Positions 60,356 through 64,000 of a DNA stretch of 64,000 bases are shown one piece after another. Location of the stretch: NCBI GenBank assembly GCA_039198065.1, contig JBCCTU010000005.1, forward strand, positions 225,052 to 289,051, given 5' to 3'. Both the position numbers and the translations under genes were made by a program. Under the pieces are notes generated by a model. The model was not told where the DNA came from. It did not search any database and worked only from the letters and a program-made list of their open reading frames with translations. Origin of the DNA: CALHVX01 sp039198065 (GTDB lineage: Bacteria > Pseudomonadota > Gammaproteobacteria > Pseudomonadales > Azotimanducaceae). How positions within the stretch are numbered: the first letter of the stretch is position 1; the number at the start of each line of letters is the position of its first letter.

Positions 60356-60958
60356 TCACTCAGCAGCAGGAGCCGGGTCGTCGCGCAGGTGTTGTTGCCA
60401 GAATCGAATGGATCGTAATGCCGCCGTGCATTGCAACAGAATCGGGACCACGAGGACCGCGACGACGTAGTGTTCGTTAAGCCAATCCCCGGCGGCGAGA
60501 GCGGCACTCCCCAGTTCCCATAACGTAATGATGCCCAACAGTGCCAGAGTCCCCACGGGACCGGACTGGCCAACGCGTCGCGCCAGGCGATGATCCATGA
60601 ACAAGCTGGTGCACGCAGAGCCGGTGCCTGCGGCATTGGCGAGAAAGTAGCCAAGGAGGTTCCCGTTGCCGATGAAGTAGACGGCCGTACACAGAGCGAA
60701 AAGCAGCGCGAAGTGCACCAGAAAGTCCATGAGGTGCGGCGGTTTGTTCGTCGATGCGATGCCGTAGGCGAAGCCAACCCACATGGAAATGGCGGCAACG
60801 GAAACGTCTACAGCCTGGAGCAGCTGGACGAGCGTACGCTCGTTTAGGCCAAGCATGAGGCTCAAGAGATTCTCAAGGATCAGCGCAACCGCAATCGACA
60901 GGAGTGTCAGTTGAACCGTAACGAAGCGCGCTTTCAGAGTAGTGCCCGGAGCCTGCAC
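60356..60958 (-). CDS. Integral membrane protein of unknown function
   Basis: A 200-residue protein with about five hydrophobic helices (near residues 12-32, 45-65, 78-100, 130-150 and 165-185) and no recognised motif. Charged residues sit at the ends (LARRVG and a DDPAPAAE tail). I do not recognise the family. It follows HMG-CoA synthase by 25 bp on the same strand, so the two may be co-transcribed. Confidence 0.7.
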   Translation of the reverse strand: MQAPGTTLKARFVTVQLTLLSIAVALILENLLSLMLGLNERTLVQLLQAVDVSVAAISMWVGFAYGIASTNKPPHLMDFLVHFALLFALCTAVYFIGNGNLLGYFLANAAGTGSACTSLFMDHRLARRVGQSGPVGTLALLGIITLWELGSAALAAGDWLNEHYVVAVLVVPILLQCTAALRSIRFWQQHLRDDPAPAAE

Positions 60959-60983
60959 GGTCGGCGCGCCGTCTGCCGTCGGC

Positions 60984-62456
60984 TTAGCAGGACGCCAAGC
61001 GGTAGTACTCGATGCCGTGGTCGTCGGCGGCTCCGTTCCGTTGCCCGACGCGGTCGATCACAAACCGCTGGACCGACGGGCTGGCGAGGGCAACGACGGG
61101 TTGACCGTTGTGCAGCCGCTCGTAGTTCTCGTGATTGAGGGTGACGGCGTCGGCGAGGGCTTCGGTCACGCCGCTTTGGGCGGCGGCCTTTTCCCAGCCA
61201 GAAACCAACGTCAGCGGAATGACTTCGGCCGCGTCGCCGCTGCCGTAGCCGATGGTCAGCAGGCTTTTGCCCGAGAGCTCGCGGCCTTCCGCCGCGGCCT
61301 GTTCGAGGCCCGCGGCGAGCCATAGGGGCAGCGATGCCGTGTACAGGTTGCCCACCTGGCCGACGGCCTGGGTGCCGAGCGGTGTCAGCAAAGCCTGAAA
61401 AACCCGATGCCCCCGAAGGCTGCGCGCGGCACGGGTGGCGAGCGGGTAGCTGTCGTCGGCGATGCGCTCCGGGTGGTTGAGTTCCTGTTCCGTCGATAAC
61501 TCCTGCACTAATGCCTCGACGTCGACCTCGGCCTCAGCGGCGTAGCCGGCGAGTTCGTCGTAATCGGTTTCGTTGCCTAGGGCGAGCGCCAGCAGGTAGC
61601 TGACCGCGAGACCGGTTTCCGCCATTCGCAGATACGGCCGATGCAAAAACACCGCGCCTTGAGCTCGAAGAAAGTCGGCCGGGTTGCCGTCGATGCGCTG
61701 GAAGGTCTCGCGCAGCGCCGCCAGCACCTCGTCGACGTAGCAGGTCGTTGAATACTTGCCGTTGAATACGGGGAAGTCGCGGGGTTGGGCGAGGGCCGTG
61801 GGTTGCTGCTGCATGAACCGTAGAAACGGTTTGCGGAAGTCGACGCCGCGGTAGTCCGATGCGGATCCTGCTCTGCCAAGATCGATGGTGGCAATGCGGG
61901 CGTTGGCCTCTACCAGCATCGCCACTGCCCCGGCACCCTGGGTTACCTCGCCGGATGTGTTTTTTTCGTACTCGGCGACGTCTGAACTAACCACAACGGC
62001 GAGCCGATCGGCGCCGTCGAGCGCAAGGTAGCGAGCGGCCGCTTTGAGCGCATAAATCCCGCCGAGACAGGCGTGCTTGAACTCTGGCACCTCGCAGGAG
62101 CGGGCGATGGGAGCGCTGCCCCGTGCCTTTAACGCATCGTTGACCATACCTTTCACGATGATTGCGCCGGCAGAGTTGTCGGTGCTGGACTCGGTACCCA
62201 GCGCCAGAAAGCCGATGCGGGCCGGATCGAGCTGGTGGCGGTCGATGAGCCGCAAAACAGCGGTGGCTGCCATCGTGTAGGCGTTCTCGTCGTGCGAACG
62301 CATACGGAAGCTCGTGCCGACGACCTGGTTGACCTTCTCCCAGCTGTCACCTCGCCACTCGCACCAGTCGGCGAGATCGACTTCGTACGCGGGGACGTAA
62401 CTCGCGAAGGCGCTGATGCCTACGCCATTGGCGCTGCGGGTGCCGGATTCGTTCAT
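60984..62456 (-). CDS. Hydroxymethylglutaryl-CoA synthase family protein
   Basis: A 490-residue thiolase-fold enzyme that condenses acetyl-CoA and acetoacetyl-CoA, the committed entry to the mevalonate pathway. The nucleophile C130 is in FKHACLGGIYAL, the general acid E89 in GTESSTDNS, and the catalytic His in VFLHRPYLRMAE; GYGSGDAAE is near the end. A polyketide beta-branching role is the alternative, but the isopentenyl-diphosphate isomerase gene next door favours isoprenoid supply. Start ATG at 62456 has its AGG at 62465-62463, within the end of the 13-bp tandem array. Mevalonate genes are unusual in gammaproteobacteria. Confidence 0.88.
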   Translation of the reverse strand: MNESGTRSANGVGISAFASYVPAYEVDLADWCEWRGDSWEKVNQVVGTSFRMRSHDENAYTMAATAVLRLIDRHQLDPARIGFLALGTESSTDNSAGAIIVKGMVNDALKARGSAPIARSCEVPEFKHACLGGIYALKAAARYLALDGADRLAVVVSSDVAEYEKNTSGEVTQGAGAVAMLVEANARIATIDLGRAGSASDYRGVDFRKPFLRFMQQQPTALAQPRDFPVFNGKYSTTCYVDEVLAALRETFQRIDGNPADFLRAQGAVFLHRPYLRMAETGLAVSYLLALALGNETDYDELAGYAAEAEVDVEALVQELSTEQELNHPERIADDSYPLATRAARSLRGHRVFQALLTPLGTQAVGQVGNLYTASLPLWLAAGLEQAAAEGRELSGKSLLTIGYGSGDAAEVIPLTLVSGWEKAAAQSGVTEALADAVTLNHENYERLHNGQPVVALASPSVQRFVIDRVGQRNGAADDHGIEYYRLASC

Positions 62457-62464
62457 TTCGTGCC

Positions 62465-62581
62465 TGTGAGCCGTGCCTGTTAGCTGTGACTGTTAGCTGT
62501 GCCTGTTAGCTGTGACTGTTAGCTGTGCCTGTTAGCTGTGCCTGTTAGCTGTGACTGTTAGCTGTGCCTGTTAGCTGTGCC
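62465..62581 (-). repeat. 13-bp tandem repeat, nine copies, upstream of HMG-CoA synthase
   Basis: Eight exact-length units of pattern TGTTAGCTGTGMC run 62478-62581, preceded by a degenerate copy (TGTGAGCCGTGCC, 62465-62477). Read along the plus strand, the variable base (A or C at position 12) runs A, C, A, C, C, A, C, C. The array ends nine bases from the HMG-CoA synthase ATG. The minus-strand AGG formed at the end of the degenerate copy serves as its ribosome-binding site. Confidence 0.97.
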
Positions 62582-62651
62582 ATTTGACGGTGCCTTTTAG
62601 GAGGTCTTCTTAAACGTGCGCTTTAGCGGCTGTATCTGGCAGTCGCCCTCA

Positions 62652-63236
62652 TCAGCTATTTGCAGGCTTTAAATGATCTGCAAAGTCAGTGGTAAGACGT
62701 TGCCATTCTAGGAGAAACCACGGCGTGAACCGGCGGTTTGATTGTGCAAGTTCTGAGGAAAGTTGCACCGGGTCTATCCATTCCCAACCGTCGACCTCGG
62801 TTGTGTTGATGGTCGGTTCCTGATCGCCGCAGTGGCCGAGAAAGACAGAGCAGAGCTCATGCTCCGATCCGAGGTCTCCAAAGCGAGCCTGATACTGGAA
62901 TCGATACGCGAAGTGCGGGCTGATCGTGAGCCCGAGTTCTTCTTGAACGCGCCGCACGACCGCGGTCTCAATCATTTCCCCTACCCTAGGGTGAGAGCAG
63001 CAGGAGTTCGACCAGTAGCCACCCCAGAGGCGCTTTTCGGCCGCGCGTTGCTGGAGCAACAGTTCACCGCGGGCGTTAAAGATGAATGCCGAGAACGCCC
63101 GATGCAGCACACCGTCGCCGTCGTGACAGGCCGCTTTGGAAAGGGCTCCAATTTCCTGGTCGTTCGCGTCGACGAGAATCAGCGAGTCGGATTCCGAGGA
63201 AACGATATCGGCCTTAGTCGCGGTTTTGGCGGTCAC
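62652..63236 (-). CDS. idi: Isopentenyl-diphosphate delta-isomerase, type 1
   Basis: A 194-residue NUDIX-fold enzyme that interconverts isopentenyl and dimethylallyl diphosphate. The active-site cysteine lies in SNSCCSHPRVGE, and VRRVQEELGL holds the metal-binding glutamates; the entry LHRAFSAFIFNARGELLLQQR is also typical. It precedes HMG-CoA synthase on the same strand with 195 bp (holding the 13-bp array) between, so both belong to isoprenoid synthesis, probably of the mevalonate type. Starting ATG at 63236 gives a normal family length. Confidence 0.93.
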   Translation of the reverse strand: MTAKTATKADIVSSESDSLILVDANDQEIGALSKAACHDGDGVLHRAFSAFIFNARGELLLQQRAAEKRLWGGYWSNSCCSHPRVGEMIETAVVRRVQEELGLTISPHFAYRFQYQARFGDLGSEHELCSVFLGHCGDQEPTINTTEVDGWEWIDPVQLSSELAQSNRRFTPWFLLEWQRLTTDFADHLKPANS

Positions 63237-63355
63237 TGGACGATTCCCGACCCTTCAGCAAGTTGGTGCGGGCAGAGATTATCAAAAAGGTCGTCGACGG
63301 GCGTATCGCGCCTGCGACGCTAGGCTTCAGCGATCTTCCAGGGAGTCCGAATACG

Positions 63356-64000
63356 ATGAATCCAGTCCCGTCACCGTCCGATTCCGCTGCTGGTAACGCC
63401 CGTGAGCCCGCCGAAGCGGCGACGCACCCGGTGACTGGGCGTGTCCCGATGAGCGACGGGCGAAGAATTGCCGTGCATTGCTGGGGGCCGGACGACGGTC
63501 AATGGGTGCTGCTCATCCACGCGACGGGGTTTCACGGCCGCTGCTGGAACGAAGTCGTGCGTGCTCTGCCCGGTCAGCTGCGGGTGCTTGCCGTAGACCT
63601 CCGTGGGCATGGCGAGAGCGATCCCGCCCACAGCTACGGCTGGGACGCGTTCGGCGCCGATATGATCGCCATTGCCGACCACTACGACCTCCATAATGCA
63701 GTCGTCGTCGGTCACTCGATGGGTGGCCACTGCGCTGCGCAGCTCGCTGCCGCCCGCCCGCAGCGTTGTGGCCGGTTGCTGCTGATCGACCCGGTGATTT
63801 TCGAACCCGCCGCCTATCCCGCAAATAGGCACCGGATGTTCGAACGCGTGGAAGATCATCCCGTCGCGCGGCGCCGCCGGCATTGGGATTCCTGGGAAGC
63901 GATGCGCGATCAGCTCCGCGAAAAGGGCTACTACGGACTCTGGGCACCTGCGGTGCTTGACGACTATTGTCGCTATGGCAGTAAACCGCACGCAAAAGGC
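63356..64000 (+). CDS. Alpha/beta hydrolase (3' end cut off by window edge)
   Basis: Residues 1-215 of an alpha/beta hydrolase are present. The first 30 residues are a Pro/Ala-rich leader. HATGFHG (55-61) forms the oxyanion region, DLRGHGES (81-88) is the conserved turn, and the nucleophile is S121 in VVGHSMGGH. The substrate is open; such enzymes cleave esters, lactones or peptides. The gene points away from the idi gene with 119 bp between. The catalytic Asp and His would lie past the window end. Confidence 0.85.
   Translation, partial: MNPVPSPSDSAAGNAREPAEAATHPVTGRVPMSDGRRIAVHCWGPDDGQWVLLIHATGFHGRCWNEVVRALPGQLRVLAVDLRGHGESDPAHSYGWDAFGADMIAIADHYDLHNAVVVGHSMGGHCAAQLAAARPQRCGRLLLIDPVIFEPAAYPANRHRMFERVEDHPVARRRRHWDSWEAMRDQLREKGYYGLWAPAVLDDYCRYGSKPHAKG

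Noticed and set aside
1..64000. Mobile elements, prophage, CRISPR arrays, tRNA or rRNA genes.
   Set aside because: No transposase, integrase, phage or cas gene, no spaced direct-repeat array and no tRNA-like cloverleaf was recognised while reading both strands; a dedicated tRNA scan could still find one.

Overview
The window is a high-GC, densely packed stretch of a bacterial chromosome, most likely from a free-living, aerobic (probably aquatic) gammaproteobacterium. The strongest placement evidence is the block miaB-phoH(ybeZ)-ybeY-corC(ybeX)-lnt-leuS-lptE-holA, which follows Escherichia coli gene order in compacted form. An OxyR whose two redox cysteines fall at the E. coli positions, a cytochrome c5-type protein, a DUF1820 protein and a large TonB-dependent receptor agree with this. 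GTG and TTG starts and 4-base ATGA/GTGA overlaps are common. I see no tRNA, rRNA, CRISPR array, transposase, integrase or phage gene. Long antisense frames are frequent, as expected at this GC, and are left out.

Layout. 1-2.7 kb: a cut-off FAD ferredoxin reductase, an ACT protein and a TetR regulator, divergent from a Coq4-like gene. 2.8-13 kb: DUF1820, then the miaB-to-holA block, whose first start codon lies in the last copy of a 19-bp tandem repeat. 13-17.7 kb: an RND efflux pair on the minus strand. 17.9-22 kb: a histidine phosphatase, then cobS-cobT and a NUDIX gene. 22-27.6 kb: a TonB receptor with a clear promoter and a leader of about 320 nt, a crotonase and a sterol-desaturase-type hydroxylase. 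27.6-40.4 kb: two metallo-beta-lactamase paralogues (one without any metal ligand), a HupE protein, and a urea-assimilation operon: Rieske oxygenase, ABC transporter, urea carboxylase and, just upstream, allophanate hydrolase. 40.5-47 kb: a small unknown gene and a complete oligopeptide-type ABC transporter. 47-50.5 kb: a MoxR/VWA pair and acyl-CoA thioesterase II. 50.6-55 kb: ahcY, divergent from a four-gene overlapping operon (methionine aminotransferase, omega-amidase, cytochrome c5, LRAT-like protein). 55-60 kb: a pseudouridine synthase, oxyR, pirin, and a rubrerythrin / Fe-S oxidoreductase / DUF3501 group that looks like an oxidative-stress neighbourhood. 61-64 kb: HMG-CoA synthase and isopentenyl-diphosphate isomerase (mevalonate-type isoprenoid supply), separated by a 13-bp tandem array, and a cut-off alpha/beta hydrolase.

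Most worth a second look: (1) the 19-bp array before miaB, in which every unit carries its own Shine-Dalgarno and GTG start and the mini-ORFs end in GTGA overlaps with later starts; (2) the Rieske oxygenase translationally coupled to a urea-type ABC transporter and urea carboxylase, suggesting a route from a substituted urea or similar compound to ammonia; (3) the metal-dead metallo-beta-lactamase paralogue encoded beside an intact one; (4) the 13-bp array reaching into the ribosome-binding site of HMG-CoA synthase; (5) an oligopeptide permease with a fibronectin-III-like domain in a periplasmic loop.
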